A stretch of DNA of 64,000 nt from Scolanthus callimorphus (GCA_033964015.1 CM066916.1:14238501-14302500); one strand, 5' to 3'. Shown: positions 43,567 to 55,777, numbered from the stretch's first letter. Notes: generated by a model from the sequence alone, not told the origin. Program-made: numbers and translations.

Positions 43567-45522
43567 GGGACGTGTCATTATTTACCGGGGGGGGGGGGGG
43601 GGGGGGGAGGGCTCCCATTTTTTTCAAACAAGGCTAAAAAAAATTAGGACCCTCCCCTTGAACATAACAAAAAAAATGTGACCCTCCCCCAGTCATAGGT
43701 AAAAAAAATTGGGACCCTCCCCGTGCAATTATTTCTGAAAAACCTGTTAGATAGACTATTGTCCAAGTGATGTAATGTCTCTTTCTTTCTTCTTAATAAC
43801 AGAACTACTTTTTTCTTACTTCTGTCATGCACCAGTCAATTAACATCACGGCCCCCAATTTAACATTCACTAGTGTTAAATGTTACTATTTTCCCGGTCA
43901 CCAGGGACATGGTCGTTGTTAAAGCTCCAAGCCACCGGGGACACTTTGCAACATGGCGAAACGCGCCTTTATTTTGATAAACGCATTTCATCAAGCCTGC
44001 GTGTAGTAAAAAGCCTGTTGGTTTATTCTTCACACGCTACAAATTATTATGATTCATGTGCGTGAAGCGCAGCCCAAAAACGAATTTCTAGCAGCTTGTA
44101 ACGTCGAACTCACCTCTTTGGAACATATTGACTGCCAACCAGGCGTATCACTGGAGGGCTTTTGGGGGGTTCATTTGTCCTTGCCAAGATACACATGCTT
44201 GTAACGACATTCGTACGCATTCCATTTAAGCTCCAGAAGCGTATTGTTTTCTTTGGGCAAGTTCTCTAAAACTAGATCGATGTCATTCCTTATGCGCGCG
44301 AAGCGCGCTGAAATTTTCAACATAATGAGTGAAATACAACTAAAAAATGATATAGAACTCGTTGCTGGGATCTCTCTTTCAAGGCTTCAGGTTTCGAGAG
44401 ATCCTTTCACTCGCCCAAAAATGAAGTGATCCCTCCCAAAATCCTCCGCCCTCAGTCCTTAAACCAATATATTTTCGCACGATAATCGAACTTCTGGCTC
44501 AGCGTTAATTCCCCGTTGATGCCCCGCTAAATATTCCCGCTATAGAAGGTCCGTGTTAAATTCCCTGCCCTTCCATAGATTAATGTGTTAAATCCCCGGC
44601 CTGACCGCGTTACTTTCCCGCCCTGTCCCGGGGGTGGGGGCCGGGGTGTCAATTGACTGGTGCATAAGGAACCGCGGTATGATTCATCGCCTCGATTATT
44701 TACGTGAGGATGTTTATAACACACAGGTAAAATACAGTGATCCTCCCTCTAAGTGCAATGATTAACGTAATCCCACAGTCCCGTCCCCTGTTTGACCTAG
44801 TACTGTAGACATTTTACAGAAAAAACGGGCTCGCAAATCCTTCGTTGCGCGCGAAGCGTGCCCAAATTTTGATAAACGTTTGTGTTTGTTCATCGTTTTT
44901 TTGTTGTTCATCGCATTTCATCAAGCCTCAGAGAAAGGGTAGATAAACATGTTTTGTGTATGGCATAGTAAACAAAGCCTGTCAGGAGCTCAGGAGGTAC
45001 ACTACCTCAACTATATAGGTTAGGTTATATTATTCATGCGCACAACTGCGCTCCGCAAATGACGAAGTTATTAATATTCATGTGCGTGAAGCCGCGGCCC
45101 AACGGACGAATTTATATGCTTGTAACGCTGAAAACTCACGCTTACCTAAGGGGTCTTGTTTCAAAAATATAGTGACTTGTCCTCCAGGCCTATCATTTGC
45201 AGGAAAATCCTGGGAAAGGTTGATTTTCCTTGTCAAGATAACTTGTTCTTGTCAACGGTAGTGTCCTCATAGCTAAAAGAGTATATTATGTCATTGTTTA
45301 TGCGCGCAAAGCGCGCCGAAATTTTTAGTGAGAAGTTGCTGAAATAACCACTATCGCCATTTGTTTTACACTCTTCATCGTCCAAATGTTGCTGAAAAAA
45401 TTATGACCCTCCCCAAATAGGAGTGAAAAAAATTTGGACCCTCCCTTTAGACACGCGAAAAAATTAGGACCCTCCCCACAAAAATAGGAGCCCTCCCCCC
45501 CCGCTAAATAATGACACGTCCC
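43567..45522. mobile_element. 1.96-kb inverted-repeat element, same family, opposite orientation
   Basis: Same termini as 41114-42960, with TAA at 43564-43566 and 45523-45525. The internal order is reversed relative to that copy. The empty site is visible in copy A near 18750. It also carries a nested TGCACCAGTCAATT element (about 43828-44664). Confidence 0.9.
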
Positions 45523-46207
45523 TAACACGAGAGGGTGAAGCAGTCCACGTAATGATCAGAACGTTCATGGGTTTTAGTAAGTATTCTGGATGAAGGAGGG
45601 GGCTAACTGTCGTAAATTAGGAAACCGGCTAAACAAATACTACTTTCCATCGTGGGAGTTTTAGTGAATGATTATGTAAACTGTTCACCGAGTTGCAAAT
45701 GTGCTTGATTTCCCATTTGTTAGCGATCATCCGTTACGGTAGAGTTCGTTGGCACTTCCTACCTCGCCGTCTGATCAACGTCCCACAGGGAGAGTTCTGG
45801 ATGAGAATCTTGTGGGGAATATGGACCAATCACAATCCTTCAACTACTAACGGCCAATACGAGTCAAGCCTATATCTCGCCAGCTTCAGCCGATCCAATG
45901 TAACAGAGGGAATTTACCCCCCTGTTTGTTAATTTTTTCCAACGAAATCTCTCAGTAAACTGTTAGAATAGAGATATGATTCTTCAACTTGTCGCCTGGC
46001 AAAGATCAAAAGGTAAATAAATGCCCAGCTCTTAAAAAGAGATGAAAGATAAGATTCCTATGCAAATTGGCCTGACAGAACACTTGATCCCTTGACTTGA
46101 TCAGAACGTGGAGGAAGAAAGTGCCAACTAACTCATAGCCTACCCTAGTGGATGAGAAGCAGTTAGAAATCAGCAAAACAAGCTGGAGCACTACGTTCAA
46201 CAAAGTG

Positions 46208-46351
46208 TTTTACACGGTTAACTTCCTGACCAAGTCGATGTGGTGCTTCCAGCAGTGATGGATGTACGCCACGGTCTTCTCAAACACGGTGGCCTTGTCA
46301 GCGGTCTCACTACATGACGGGATCATGCGCCTGAGTATGAACCAACGGCGG
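46208..46351 (-). pseudogene. Truncated bHLH exon (copy D)
   Basis: It matches the exon at 19433-19583 from RRMIPSCSETADKATVFE onward. It lacks the 5' splice acceptor and basic residues, has a 1-nt deletion near the 3' end and has lost the donor consensus. Confidence 0.75.
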
Positions 46352-46968
46352 AAATTCAAAACGCATGAATAAGCACGCCTACACGCTTATTCATGTAAAA
46401 GTCACATTACGACTCGCAGCCATGTGCCAAGTAAGAGCGCGTGACAGTTTGAGATTCGGTCTTCAAGGATGTTCTACTTATAGAACCTTTCTATGAACTA
46501 TCCCTTAATACCTTATGACTCTTCGATTGACGTATATTAAGGCATGGGTGTTTTTCAAAAAAATGCGAAAAATACTGAAAAAAATTCTCTAGGGTAGATA
46601 AAATATCATCAGTAGAATGTTTTTCGTTAAGGTTGGTACACCCGGTGAGATGTTTCATTTGATGTATTTGGTTACCATGTCAACGGGTTGCGTGACTTGT
46701 AAGAGCGTGACAAAGGCACAATTTTCTTTCAGTCCTCTGCATTCGATGGGGGTCATACCAATGGTTTCCCAATGGGTCTTATTATGACCAGTGTCGGGCG
46801 TATATTACCATTCCAACGAGGATGGGTGTCCAAGTTATCCACATTTTAAGAAAAGAGAGGTATCATATTACATCATCACAAATAAGGCTATCCTAAAAAA
46901 CATTTCCAGCCATCCTCGTTGGATCAATAATCTACACTATATAACAAACACTATAATGCACTCTGGGG

Positions 46969-47365
46969 TGTTGCTGCTCCGCAATCCCACCGGGGTTCCG
47001 TGGCCGATATTTCTTCCCTTTTTCTCAATCACACGACTCCGTTTAACACAACTGACGTTTATTCACACAAAGTCGTTTTCCACAAAAGAGAGACCAGAAA
47101 TTCACTATAAAAAAGGTACAACACGGGTCAGACTGGCACAAATCAGAATTATTCAGAGGAAAATAGTTTCTACTTACAACCAGGGTGCCAGCCCGATGGA
47201 ATATCAGCAAAATATCTATAAAATATCAGGAGATTCACTGCTGATTCTCTAGACTTCTCCGACATTAATTTCAACAACAAATTTCTCTCATAACTATGGG
47301 ATGTCCCACGCGGGGGTCACGTGACATCGTGACACAGGAATCCCAACAGCTAGTGAGTCATAACA
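46969..47365 (-). repeat. BEL/Pao 3' LTR
   Basis: 397 bp. It is preceded on the minus strand by a purine-rich tract GGGGGGCGGAA (47366-47376), the expected primer for plus-strand DNA synthesis. Confidence 0.95.
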
Positions 47366-48350
47366 TTCCGCCCCCCATGAACGGTCCGGGAGTGAGTGTT
47401 CATCTAACTGATCTATTCTATCTACTTGAATCGTCCTAGTTCTCGCATTAACAGCCTCAAGCAGACAAATCTTGGTCACTGGTCTCCGCAGGACGTTGTT
47501 TTCCACACGAACTTCAACATTCCTCACTCTGCCATCCTTTCCAGGAAATGTGTTGAGGATCAGTCCAAGCGGCCACTTATTCCTTCGCATATCGTCGTCT
47601 GCCACAAGAACTAAATCTCCAACTTGTAGATTTCGCACCGGCATACACCACTTGCGTCTCTCCTGTAGACTTGGAATATATTCCTTAAGCCATCGCTTCC
47701 AATAGTGATGTGCAAGCAACTGTGCTTGTCGCCACTTCTTCCTCCTGTACATATCCCTCTCATCAGGTTCTTCAATGGGAATGTTAACCGATGGTCGGAT
47801 ATTTAAGAAATGACTTGGAGTCAACGGTTCCTCATCGTCTGGTCCAGCTGGATTGCGCGTCAGCGGCCTGGTGTTCGCAATGCGTTCCGCTTCAGTGAAA
47901 ACGGTGTGAAGTACTTCCTCGTCCATCAGGTCTTGTCCCACGACGGACTTCAAGGTTCTCTTTACAGTACGTACAAGTCTTTCCCAGACTCCAGACATGT
48001 GCGATGCTGTTGGTGTCTGGAACCTCCACTTGCATCCTACCTCACTGAGCCTGTTCTGTATTCGGTCATGGTCTAGACGCTCGAGGATCTCGCGGAGTTC
48101 TCTATCGGCCCCCACAAAATTAGAGCCATTGTCAGACCAAATTTCTTTTACTTGGCCTCGTCGGTTCAGAAATCGCACCAACACCATTATGAAGTCGTCA
48201 GTCTCCAGGGATCTCGCAATCTCAAGATGAATAGCTCGTGAATTCATACATACGAATATCGCACCATAGCGCTTCTCTGAAACTCTTCCTCTGCCCCGCT
48301 TCACGTAAAGCGGCCCAAAATAATCTATGCCAGTAAATGAGAAGGGTTGT
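47294..48350 (-). pseudogene. BEL/Pao integrase core and C-terminal domain
   Basis: Catalytic-core landmarks are visible: IDYFGPL (first Asp), WSDNGSNFVGA (second Asp) and SGVWERLVRTVK (Glu). A typical BEL C-terminal region follows, with YWKRWLKEYIPSLQERRKW and VGDLVLVADDD. The frame ends inside the 3' LTR. It is separated from the zinc-binding part by a frame change near 48360. Confidence 0.88.
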
Positions 48351-48360
48351 TCGTAGGGTG

Positions 48361-48882
48361 TCAGCCTGCCTTAGGTAGTTCTGCCATTTGCTGATTAAGA
48401 GTAGGTGCCCTCTGCTTTCTACATATGACACATTTCGAGACAACTTGCTTGATGGCCATTCGAGCTTGTACTACCCAAAACTGCTCTCGTAGGATTGCTA
48501 ACAGCTGTTCATGTCCACAATGTCCGTTCCTCTCGTGAAGGTACCGGATAAGTATCATAGTCACATGATGATCTCTCGGCAATATCATTGGGTTCATCGC
48601 GTCTAGTGAAATGGGTGCTCTTGAGATCCTACCACCAACTCTTAGGACGCCGTCTTCCTTAATCACAGGCTTAAGGCAAGCCAAAGGACTACTCCCTTTA
48701 ACCCTGTTCTCAGTCTTGACGCTCTTCAGCTCTTCTGGATACGCCTCCTGTTGCACCATTGATACTACTCTTCTCTTAGCTATCTCTATCTCCTCGATGG
48801 CTACGTTCTTCTCTATCTCTACCGACTCTGAGCCTTCTTGGTTCTTGTGAGTCTGAGCCACTGGGTGAATTTGAACAACCAA
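48361..48882 (-). pseudogene. BEL/Pao integrase zinc-binding region
   Basis: It contains an HHCC-type motif (LHERNGHCGHEQ and later KCVICRKQRAP), preceded by GVLRVGGRISRAP, the usual segment before the integrase zinc finger. Confidence 0.85.
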
Positions 48883-48892
48883 GCTGACACTC

Positions 48893-49888
48893 TTAGTAAC
48901 TTATCCAGCTTGAGTATCTCTTGAGCAACTCGTTCAGTGATGTCTTCGTCTGAGTATTCGTCAGATACACTTCTTTCCTTGTTTCAAGGACTTCATCAGG
49001 GACTTCTTCGAAGTTCTCCTCAGGCCAGTTATCTTCATCCTCTGTTAGGAAATCTGGTCCATGAAGCCATCTTTTATTGCACAGGAAATTCTCGATGGTG
49101 AGTCCACGACTAGCATCGTCAGCGGGATTCACCCTTCCGGGACAATGCTCCACTGCTCTGGCGATGTCCGTTCCCGTATCTCTGTGACGCGATTTGCTAC
49201 GTACGTCTGAAATCTTCTCGTCTCATTCCTAATATAGTTCAAAGTTATCATAGAATCTGTCCAAAATACAACTCTCTCAACTTCAAACTCAAGCTCTGCC
49301 TGATAGCCCTGTCCATTCGGAAGCTAAGACAGCACTCTGCAATTCCAAGCGTGGAATACTTACGGACTTCAGTGGTGCGTTTCTCGACTTTCCCATAACG
49401 AACGCGCATTCCACTTGTCCATCAGGGTAAGCAATCCGGAGATAAGATACTGCGCCGTAACCGACTTCACTAGCATCGCAAAAGTGATGAAGTTGTAAAG
49501 TGCAACCTTCTGGTTTCTGTGCCGAAAAATAGCAGCGAGGTACAGCCACCTCTGCGAGCCTGGGCAGGTTACTCTTCCAGCAATGCCAACATTGTAGTAG
49601 CGGACCTTCCAAAGGCTGATCCCATTGCAACTTCTTCCTCCAAAGTTCCTGCATGATCTGCTTTGCATTCAGCATTACAGGCGCCGCAAGTCCAAAGGGA
49701 TCAAACACCGAACTGATTGTTGATAGCACTCCCCTCATGGTATCAGGCTTATGTAGATCCACCACTTTGAAACCGAACTGATCGCCTTCGACATCCCACT
49801 TCACGCCAAGCGCTCTTTCCACTGGCAGTCTTTCAAGGTCAAGATCGACAAATGACTTTGCAAGTCTTTCGCTAGGTATACTTGACAA
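48893..49888 (-). pseudogene. BEL/Pao RNase H region, in pieces
   Basis: 49289-49888 includes VFDPFGLAAPV, the standard stretch after BEL reverse transcriptases, and FCDASEVGYGAVSYLR with an RNase H Asp. 48893-49153 includes [13 protein letters not shown]. The pieces lie in different frames, and the intervening sequence is interrupted. Confidence 0.85.
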
Positions 49889-50632
49889 AACTCTCTATCA
49901 TTGCTCAAGAACTTGGTTAGCTTAAAACCTCCTCTTTCACAAAGCATCATTATCTCCTTAGCAAGATGGGAAGCCACCTCTGGGGTGCTCACAGACTTCA
50001 GCAGATCGTCCACATAAAAGTTCTTCAACACAGATTCTACAGTTTCTCTCTCAAAACTGTTACGATTATCTTCCGCTGTCTTTCGTAGACATGAGTTAGC
50101 TACACATGGTGAATCTGCTGCTCCAAATATGTGTACCGTCATAACATACTCAGCCACCTGCTGTTGGTCTTCGTCGCTCCACCAGAGTACTCTCTGCGAA
50201 TCCTGATCTTCTTCCTTAAGGCGAACTTGAAAAAACATACTTTCTACATCTGCCACAAGTGCAATAGGCTGTTGGCGGAATCTCAGTAATACACCAAGTA
50301 GATTGTTTGTTCTATCCGGGCCTTGAAGCAGGTTCTTATTCAGGCTTGTGCCTTCGGTTTCCGCTGCTGCATCGAAGACAATTCGAACACGACCCGGTTT
50401 GTTCTCATTCTTTACCCCAAAATGAGCCAAGTAAAAGGTTCTTTCACCTCTCTGGATGCTTCTTCAGGTGACAGCTTACGTGCGTATCCTCTGGCGATGT
50501 AGTCTTCCATAGTCGCACAGTACATTCTTTAAAGGCTCGATCCTTATCAAACTTCTTCTTCAAACTATTGAGTCGCTTTTCTGCATTCTCTCGGTTATTG
50601 GGAAGTCGCACGTTATCGTGTCTCCACAGCAA
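49801..50632 (-). pseudogene. BEL/Pao reverse transcriptase, in pieces
   Basis: The fingers-palm region shows VRIVFDAAAETEG and LVADVESMFFQV, and the catalytic YVDD box (FYVDDLLKS) is intact. The upstream part (50444-50632, RLPNNRENAEKRLNSLKKKF) is in another frame. Frame changes fall near 50440-50530 and 49800-49890. Confidence 0.9.
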
Positions 50633-50655
50633 CCCTGTCTCTTAATGCCCATCAA

Positions 50656-51587
50656 CTAGTTTTGTGTCTTTTCCAGAATCTCATCCGCTCTGATATCTTC
50701 TCTAGATGGACCGTAAGTATCTTGAGTCAGCGGCTTCTTCATCTCACCCGTCCGCGCTCCAAATCCGTCCATTTTCCAGAATCTTTCAACTTGTTCTCGT
50801 AGGTCCTGGTCACACGTATCCGTGAAGTTGATGTTCACTTCACTCCCACTTCGGGTGCCACCTCCACAGTTCCTGTTATTACCCATCCCAGGGGTCCACG
50901 CTGACCTTGTAGCATACTTTCTTGGTTTTCCGATTTGCGTACTTCAAGAATCTCATGGGCAACATCCACATCCTTTCCGATGAGTACAGACACTTTGGGA
51001 ACTTGTACTTCCGGTAATTCTATATCCTTAAGGTGAGGGTGCGCATTCCTATCAACATCCCTAGGAAGTAGCCTTTCATCGATGTTGAAACGACGAGAAA
51101 CAAGCGCATCGTTCACTCTTATAACATCACCAGCACCGGTTGCTGATTGTAAGGTAAACTCCACAATCTCAAACTCTTCGTCTTCACGCCTCAAAAGAGT
51201 GTTCACTGCTATTATTTCCTTTCTTCCCGTCATTCCAAGCCGTTCCGAAATGTCATGACTAATCATGGTCGCTCGAGAACCATTGTCTAACATACCATAA
51301 GTTGTAAGAGATTTTCCGTCCAAAGAACTTATCTTAACAGGAACAACGTGAAGCAGAACAGTTTTCTTTTGTGTTACAGCTGTAGTAGCATACTGCTCGG
51401 TCCTTTTCTGATCCGGTTCTTCCGGTCTTTTACTTTGCTCTACCTGATGCTCTGCCCAGTCCCTGGCGTTCCCTCTTCTTTCTAGACTCATTATGCAAAA
51501 GTTTGTGGTGTCTCTTTTCGGCTTTACACCCACAAAATTCAGTTGAGGTACATTTCCACCTGCGGTGTCCTGCCATGAGACAGACAT
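50656..51587 (-). pseudogene. BEL/Pao aspartic protease and linker
   Basis: 51587-50835 has VKISSLDGKSLTTYGMLDNG followed by SRATMIS: a DNGS active-site motif in place of the usual D-S/T-G. IGKDV and GPLGWVITG follow, as in other BEL polyproteins. The piece at 50656-50886 continues with VERFWKMDGFG in another frame. Confidence 0.85.
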
Positions 51588-51595
51588 GACACAGT

Positions 51596-53340
51596 TTATG
51601 TTCTTTTACTAAATCCCACCTCCCCTGTATCTCGAGCTTTACAAATTCTCACATTCTCTGAGTTTATGAGCCCTGAGCAGCACAAACATAGTCCAGCGGT
51701 ATTTTCTTGAGGCTTGGGGTCTGTCATGAAGGTAGAAAATTGTTTCTTGTTCTGAAACTTAGGGGGTGATTGTTTATCATTACTCTGGGGGGCCCTCCCT
51801 CTGTTAGGCGTGGCATTATCAGGAATATGCTGGTAGGTGTTCACAAAGCCAGGATCATTCTTAATAGCCGCTTGACGCTTAACAAAACTGGCGAGGTCTT
51901 TCAACCCTGGTGTGCTTCCCTTTCCCGAATAGCATATGATGCATCCCCCCATTTATTTATCAAGTAACCTGGGAGTCGTGCCACAATTTGCTTCAGAGTG
52001 TTTATCGTACTTGCTTCAGTCTCATACCCCCTTTCAGTGTCTTAGCTGCCGCTTCAAGTTGCTCACCGAAATTACGTAACCCCACATAGTCATTATTCCC
52101 CAATCTAGTTCCCTTTGTAAGATGTTAATACATGCAGCAGCCACTGTTGCTGTTTACCATATCTGTCCTCAAGGGCATTAATCACATCTTCATATGGGCA
52201 TCCAGATAACCTTTGTACTACTTCATAAGCAGGCCCAGACAAAAACTTAGGGAGAAATTCCACCCTTTGGGCATCCGTTAATACACCGTCCTCCAAATTA
52301 TCCCTTATGCGTTCTCGAAATGCAGGAAAATCACTGGGATCCCCAGAAAACTTCACAGGTTGCATGGCCTGCAGCATGCTAATTTTTATCATCACAGTCT
52401 GTGGGTCATATGACACCTTTGTGTTCACAGGTGAGTTGATCTGGCTAGCGTCCTCCCCCTGATTATCCTGGGGTGTCAGTGGGTTTGGGTTTTTCAGCAG
52501 GGCTAGGATATTCACAGGGAAAGGATCTGGGGGAAATATTTCTGCTGTCTCTCGATCTAGGGGTTCTAACTTAGGATATTTCACATCATCACTCATTGCA
52601 CTCCATCTTTTGACTTTTTGTTCAGTACTCAATGTGGGGTAACAGTTTTACACCTTCTTTTCTTTCAGATCACAACACTAGTAATCTCAGAACCCCTTCC
52701 CTGTGAAATTCTGCTTCTTTCTCTGCGATTTCCATCTTCAATTTTAATTCATGAGCCCTTCTTCTTCTTTCATATTCTAGCTCTAATCTTTGTCTTTCAA
52801 AATCTAATTCCATCATTGCCAAATCTTGTTCATGTTGTAGCAACAATTTTTGCATTTCAGCATTTTTTCTTCAACTCCCTTGACTTTGACTGCCTCGAAG
52901 AACCCTGAGACTTTCCAAGGAGAGATTTCTTTTTCTGAGACTTTTCAACACTCAAATCTTTCATTTTCAGGGACAGTTTCGTACAATAGAAACCATATTT
53001 CTCATGAGTTTCAGAGTATTTAGCCTCCACTCTTTCACGCTCCGCTGCATTTAAATCATTCTCATGTAATCATGATAATAAAATTCATATTTATTCCACG
53101 CAGCTTCAAGTCTCTTCAAGGCAGTTTCTAGCTCATTAGATTCAACAGAATTCTCAATGCAGAGTTTAACTTCATTTATTTCTGTACTCACGTGCCCCAA
53201 GTACCCGGCAAGTGAGCATTTCAGGTGCTCTATGTCCTGCTCTGGCGATTCTTCGACGTCTTCACGCTCGCCTACACTTTCGGGATTTTCTCCTTTGCTT
53301 TCGCTCATTTCGTCGGCCTTTACCACACATAAATCCACAA
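51596..53340 (-). pseudogene. BEL/Pao gag region, in pieces
   Basis: The N-terminal acidic and coiled-coil part is at about 53309-53051 (MSESKGENPESVG onward). A charged helical part lies at 52670-52855. A gag core with VKFSGDPSDFPAFRERIRD, LSGPAYEVV and ALEDRYG is at 52632-52105. A Cys-containing segment (CLCCSG) at 51596-51952 probably corresponds to a zinc knuckle. All are in different frames. Confidence 0.85.
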
Positions 53341-53361
53341 TAAGGCCTGGTTTGAATGAGA

Positions 53362-53756
53362 TGTTGCTGCTCCGCAATCCCACCGGGGTTCCGTGGCCGA
53401 TATTTCTTCCCTTTTCTCAATCACACGACTCCGTTTAACACAACGACGTTTATTCACACAAAGTCGTTTTCCACAAAAGAGAGACCAGAAATTCACTATA
53501 AAAAAGGTACAACACGGGTCAGACTGGCACAAATCAGAATTATTCAGAGGAAAATAGTTTCTACTTACAACCAGGGTGCCAGCCCGATGGAATATCAGCA
53601 AAATATCTATAAAATATCAGGAGATTCACTGCTGATTCTCTAGACTTCTCCGACATTAATTTCAACAACAAATTTCTTTCATAACTATGGGATGTCCCAC
53701 GCGGGGGTCACGTGACATAGTGACACAGGAATCCCAACAGCTAGTGAGTCATAACA
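53362..53756 (-). repeat. BEL/Pao 5' LTR
   Basis: 395 bp, nearly identical to 46969-47365. I do not recognise a standard tRNA primer complement directly after it. Confidence 0.95.
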
Positions 53757-54463
53757 TGGGGAACGATTTCGCTTTTCCCCATTGAATGCAGAGGCCATTT
53801 TCCTAGAAATTAAAATTTAGGTCAGAGGTCATGCATTTGTTGCCATAGAGACCAACATTGGTGAAAATGATTGAGAATGATCAAAGGTATTCAAATGTAG
53901 ATTGTTTGGATCCCTCAGAGGCATTGGTTTGAGATGGACCACCCCCCTCAGTTTTACGTCCGCCATTTTGGATCGGGCTTCCGCCCAGGCCTTAACTTAC
54001 CTGAGTTCGATAGACAACAAGTGAAAAATAAATTTATTTGTGTTGACGTCAAACGAAGAAAATAAAGGTCTATTCCTTCTCTATTTCTGACAAGGATTGT
54101 CTCTATAAGATACTCCTTTTAACTGCTATAAAACAAGTAGTGCTAAATGTTTCTTAAACAAACGTGCCTCAAGGGCCCCCTGCCCGCCCCTTGCTTGTAG
54201 CCTTCATTTCAGCTGTCCCTTCACTCTCAGCACGCTTTGCGACAGGGGACGTTGAATTCACCACAAGATTTGCGCGTCCATTATGTACAAAGTAAAACCT
54301 CGTCTTTTTATACAAAGGGTCTCCGAGAAAATGTACGCCTTCTTCAACAATTGCATCGCCTGCGTGCCTGGCTCAATAGTTCTTTCGCGATTTTTTGCCC
54401 AAGGAAAGAGTACATTGCTATGGAATCATTCACCTTCGCGTGTTACCGAGACTAGCCACTTCT

Positions 54464-55777
54464 CTAATTTTGTCCATACGGTCTTATCTTCATTTCGATT
54501 GTCTTCACCGATTCATAGGGTGCGTTCAGACTCGGAAAATTATCTAGATACCACGGGGGGCATCTCGCTTGGCGAGTCTGGACGATTTTTTTCAAGCGAG
54601 ATAATTTTTGCCGACGACCACCGGGAGAGCCGCGGAACGCTTTGATCTTTGCTGTCAGTTCAAGCGACCTGGCAAAATAGCTTAAGCGAGTAGCCGGGTC
54701 AAAGGTGACAGATTTCTGTTGTGTTTGAAGCTTTTATTGACAGATACAATTTCCAGAACCCCTTTATCTCGCCAAAAGTTTCTTAGTTTTAGTGTTTTTC
54801 GTCCATAAACACATGCAATCAAAATCTCTCGTCAATATATTCAATATCGAAGTGAAAATCAGTCGAAAATGGTGAACTTTTTTGTTTGTGTTTTATCAAT
54901 TTTATCAACGCCATCAGTGGGGTGCAATGTTGCATAACAAGCCTGGTTTTTAGTTTTATGACAGAACCCGCTTCAGTTCGCCGGTGTTAATTGATGACTC
55001 AAGTAGCATGACTGGCCCAAGCTAGTAGAAATTCACCGAATCTGAACGCACCCATATTGTCCTCGCCAGCGTTTCCAGTTGATACCTTTTCCAAACTCTG
55101 TACTGTTGTACATGCCATTTGGGTTGCTACAGTGACAATTGCTATACCACCAGGCGCCATGGAAAACAAGAGCGCAATTCTTGTTATTGTTATCGTTATC
55201 CCTGTCTTTAGTTGTGAACTGCTGTCCATTGTGATAACTAAGCGAGTTTCCCGCGGTCCCTGTAAAACAACAGTAGTAGAATATATCCGATTATGATAAG
55301 CGAAACGACGTTGAAGCATTGCATTCCTTCCTTTTTTGAACAATATTTCGGACAGACGGACGGACGAACAAATAAGTACCGGACTGACACCTTCATATTT
55401 GCTAACCGTGAGCACGTAATTAGAATCCTCATCCCCCACCACAAAGTTGTCGTATTCAGCATACGCCTTTTTGCCTTGGAAATCTTCCATGTCAATTCTA
55501 AGTTGGTATTGCCTCTGTGACGTCATCACATGTATATTTTCCAACCCCAACCAATATTCCCTTCCTTGTTACCAAACCCGTGTTTGTACTCGGCCCACTC
55601 GCGGTAGAAATCGACCGACCCGTCAAGGCGCCTTTAAATAACGGTCCATCCTCCTCCGCTAGTTACCAGGTCACAATACACCGGCAGTAGAACAGAGCGA
55701 CTGGGTACGATAGTATATACACCAGAGTTATGGTCGCCTTGGCGTTTTTGGATCTCGTTGCATGATGGGATAAGAAA
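54464..55777 (-). pseudogene. FReD-4: inverted fibrinogen-domain pseudogene
   Basis: Exons equivalent to FReD-3 exons 2 and 3 lie at 55777-55391 and 55259-54464, nearly identical over most of their length. Lesions: the Gln codon after GGGWTVI is TAA (near 55635); one G is missing after FGNKEG (near 55560); the donor GTGAGT has become GTGTCA (55390); and a 536-bp element splits the last exon. No exon-1 equivalent was found on this strand. The flanks also match those of FReD-3, so this is one arm of a large inverted duplication. High identity with several lesions indicates a recent origin and rapid decay. Confidence 0.92.
54518..55053. mobile_element. 536-bp inverted-repeat element in the FReD-4 exon (ATA duplication)
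   Basis: 18-bp ends GGGTGCGTTCAGAYTCGG are inverted, and ATA is duplicated at 54515-54517 and 55054-55056. Removing it restores the exon exactly as in the copy at 58430-58445. The left side holds ATCTCGCTTG and its inverse. A 3-bp target suggests PIF/Harbinger type; this is inference. Confidence 0.93.

Larger units (their letters stand above)
39930..46351. repeat. Segmental duplication unit, copy D (two insertions)
   Basis: It matches copy B from about 62540 onward and copy A up to about 19572. It is interrupted by elements at 41114-42960 and 43567-45522. It ends abruptly at about 46351, inside the bHLH exon, where it joins an inverted piece of the FReD 3' flank. Confidence 0.85.
46969..53756 (-). 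mobile_element. BEL/Pao LTR retrotransposon, 6.8 kb
   Basis: Two LTRs, TG...CA bounded, with a 5-bp TGGGG duplication at 46964-46968 and 53757-53761. Order on the minus strand is gag, protease, reverse transcriptase, RNase H, integrase, the BEL/Pao order. By eye the LTRs differ by two substitutions and two single-base indels, so the insertion is recent, yet the coding region is split by many frame changes. Confidence 0.95.
46537..53995. mobile_element. TTAA-flanked element hosting the BEL/Pao insertion (piggyBac-like candidate)
   Basis: TTAA flanks both ends (46537-46540, 53992-53995), with short imperfect ends GGCATGGGTG and GGCCTGGGCG. Without the retrotransposon it is about 660 bp. Both inner sides share CCTCTGCATTCRATGGGG. 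Family assignment from the TTAA site alone is weak. Confidence 0.45.

Noticed and set aside
54999..55550. Open frame of 183 codons on the minus strand with fibrinogen motifs
   Set aside because: It reads through the intron and into the inserted element; it is part of the FReD-4 pseudogene, not a separate gene.
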